Source of the DNA: Macrolepiota albuminosa
Taxonomy: Eukaryota > Basidiomycota > Agaricomycetes > Agaricales > Agaricaceae
Length of the DNA: 64,000 nt
Assembly (NCBI GenBank): GCA_027475525.1
Contig: JAMWFC010000114.1
Location: forward strand, 434,001 to 498,000
Reading direction: 5' to 3'
Part shown: piece after piece, positions 62,686 to 64,000 of the stretch
Numbering within the stretch: the stretch's first letter is position 1
Layout of the letters: every line of letters starts with the position of its first letter
Program-made: the position numbers and the translations under genes
The notes under the pieces: model-generated
What the model was told of the DNA's origin: nothing
The model's input: the letters and a program-made list of their open reading frames with translations, nothing else
Database searches by the model: none

Positions 62686-64000
62686 TCAGTTTCCCTCCTC
62701 GTACTCGTCATCATCTTCCACCGTCGGCTGGTGCTTACATTTTGGGCGAACCTGACCTCCGTCTACTCCCAGCGAGTCCTTGTTACGATCCGCGTTTGGA
62801 GCTGTCAAGGGAATCGACAACGTCGCCCTTCCCCCTTTCGACCCATCCTGCCAAACTTTCATTGTCATCCCTCCCGTCCGATCGTACTGCAAACAAGCAG
62901 TGTACCACTGTAACCACGGCTGCCCCAATATAACATCGCCAACTCCTTTGGATCCCCTCACGGCGTTGTTCACGAAAAAGTGATGATCGAAGGCATGCCC
63001 TCCGATCCTAACAGCCACATCCCTCGCGCAACCTTTAAGCCGAACAGGATCCCCATGAATTCCTCTCAATGACCAGCGCGTTCCATCCAAATCCAACGAC
63101 AACTGCGTTCGCTCGTACAAATACCCTGGGCAAAGGTTTAACTCCGAGCCCGTGTCGACCATAAAAATTGTCTTAATCCCTCCAAACGTCCCTTCGAATT
63201 TTCCCGTAACCATTGCAAACAAAGGTACCGGGTTTTTGAGAAGCTTGACGGCCGACGCATATCGTACTTCGATCGCGTCTCGCGTAATCACGTCTGCATC
63301 GAAGTCCATCAACACCTTCGAACTCACAAACTTCTCTTCATCCACACCATCCTCCACTCCTTCCGTCCGAAGCTCCGCGCATCCACATGGACATGTGTCA
63401 TCTTCGAAGTCGTCGACACTACTCATCATAACGGGCTTGTTCGTATATTCCCGCCGAACTTTCGTCATGTTTGCCATCCGTTTCTGGAATTCAGGTGAGC
63501 AACCCAAAAACTGCCCCACCGTCATCGTGATCATCGTCTGATCCAACAACTGCATTTCCATAGCGTCCAAGTCCACTTTTTCCTGCACCGTCGACGTAAA
63601 ATGATACGACGCGTTGTTTCTTCCGCCACCCTCCGTCTTTTCCTTCTTCTCCGTTCCTCCCCTCGTATTCTGCGCCGGCGGTTGCGGAACCTTCGTTTCA
63701 TTCGATTTCGGGACTACTGGCTTCCTCCCCGATCCTGACCCGTCTTTCCCGTCTAACTTTTTCGAGTCCTTCGAGATGTCGTGTATGTTCGTCTTGGGAG
63801 GAATTTTGATCGTAGGAGGGCGTTTCGTTGGATCGTGACGTACGTTCTCCTTCTGTGTTCGCTCAGCCGGACTAGATCTCCACTCTGGAGCCGATTGCAC
63901 CATCTCTACCGCGAACGCTTCCCGTGTTAAGACATCCCTCCCATCGAGCAGTAACCCAGCCAAACTTGTTGAAGCCATATGTGGAGGCACGTCTCTTCCT
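62686..64000 (-). CDS. Gypsy Gag C-terminal and protease region, partial
   Basis: The frame enters from beyond 64000. It has a charged Pro-rich part (PTIKIPPKTNIHDISKDSKK), a conserved block of basidiomycete gypsy proteins (VDLDAMEMQLLDQTMITMTV, SPEFQKRMANMTKVRR) and an aspartic protease with IFMVDTGSELNLCPG and DVILGQPWLQWY. The product would process the element's polyprotein. It ends at 62686, 9 bp before the first ATG of the RT frame. Confidence 0.85.
   Translation of the reverse strand, partial: GRDVPPHMASTSLAGLLLDGRDVLTREAFAVEMVQSAPEWRSSPAERTQKENVRHDPTKRPPTIKIPPKTNIHDISKDSKKLDGKDGSGSGRKPVVPKSNETKVPQPPAQNTRGGTEKKEKTEGGGRNNASYHFTSTVQEKVDLDAMEMQLLDQTMITMTVGQFLGCSPEFQKRMANMTKVRREYTNKPVMMSSVDDFEDDTCPCGCAELRTEGVEDGVDEEKFVSSKVLMDFDADVITRDAIEVRYASAVKLLKNPVPLFAMVTGKFEGTFGGIKTIFMVDTGSELNLCPGYLYERTQLSLDLDGTRWSLRGIHGDPVRLKGCARDVAVRIGGHAFDHHFFVNNAVRGSKGVGDVILGQPWLQWYTACLQYDRTGGMTMKVWQDGSKGGRATLSIPLTAPNADRNKDSLGVDGGQVRPKCKHQPTVEDDDEYEEGN

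Larger units (their letters stand above)
57526..64000 (-). mobile_element. Ty3/gypsy LTR retrotransposon, truncated by the window edge
   Basis: In minus-strand order the element has Gag/protease, reverse transcriptase-RNase H and integrase frames, then a polypurine tract and a 3' LTR. The 5' LTR, primer-binding site and most of Gag lie beyond 64000. Integrase after RNase H places it in Ty3/gypsy. The frames are long and nearly intact, so the insertion is young, although a stop codon and a frame change interrupt the polyprotein. Confidence 0.9.

Noticed and set aside
1..64000. CRISPR array, bacterial operon, phage or rRNA genes
   Set aside because: No regularly spaced short repeats, Shine-Dalgarno-led operons or rRNA sequence were seen, and the gene structure is fungal throughout.

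Overview
The window is genomic DNA from a mushroom-forming basidiomycete (Agaricomycetes). Genes are split by many introns of about 50 nt with GT/AG ends, tRNA genes carry introns, and DUF4470/MYND proteins, basidiomycete-type Ty3/gypsy polyproteins and Tc1, Ty1/copia and probable CACTA relics are present. No gene here is bacterial.

Layout. 1-2.2 kb: AT-rich transposon graveyard (copia 3' end, Tc1/mariner relic). 2.2-9.8 kb and 18.9-27.7 kb: two arms of a large, diverged inverted repeat. Each arm carries two paralogous genes, here called A and B, in the same orientation. 9.8-18.9 kb: the spacer, with two unrecognised multi-exon genes, satellite-like repeats and a truncated transposon gene. 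27.7-30.2 kb: AT-rich, no gene seen. 30.9-48.5 kb: ordinary chromosome with a tRNA-Ala, an Rqt4/TRIP4-type zinc-finger gene, three tRNA-Lys genes, ribosomal protein eL37, an isocitrate-lyase/PEP-mutase family enzyme, a calpain relic, two tandem DUF4470-MYND genes and a flavin-reductase-like gene. 51.1-56.1 kb: a third, more diverged A+B pair, arranged convergently. 56.8-57.2 kb: flavin monooxygenase relic. 57.5-64 kb: a Ty3/gypsy element on the minus strand, cut by the window edge.

The most interesting content is the A/B pair. Both proteins share one architecture: an N-terminal restriction-endonuclease-like domain and a C-terminal protein-kinase-like domain. In all three pairs A keeps the nuclease signature (D-x31-E-x-K, in a W-E-F-K motif) but has lost the kinase catalytic residues. 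B keeps the kinase residues (HRD, N, DFD, lysine, glycine loop) but has Q for the nuclease Glu and a hydrophobic residue for the Lys. This looks like a one-protein nuclease-kinase, as known for the Podospora Spok spore killers and related fungal families, divided between two linked genes. The poison/antidote reading is my inference.

A technical point matters for any reader. Twelve tandem duplications of exactly 77 bp (eleven exact, one with mismatches) lie between 10.3 and 34.3 kb. This is best explained by unmerged k=77 contig overlaps in a short-read assembly. They break several reading frames and one tRNA artificially.
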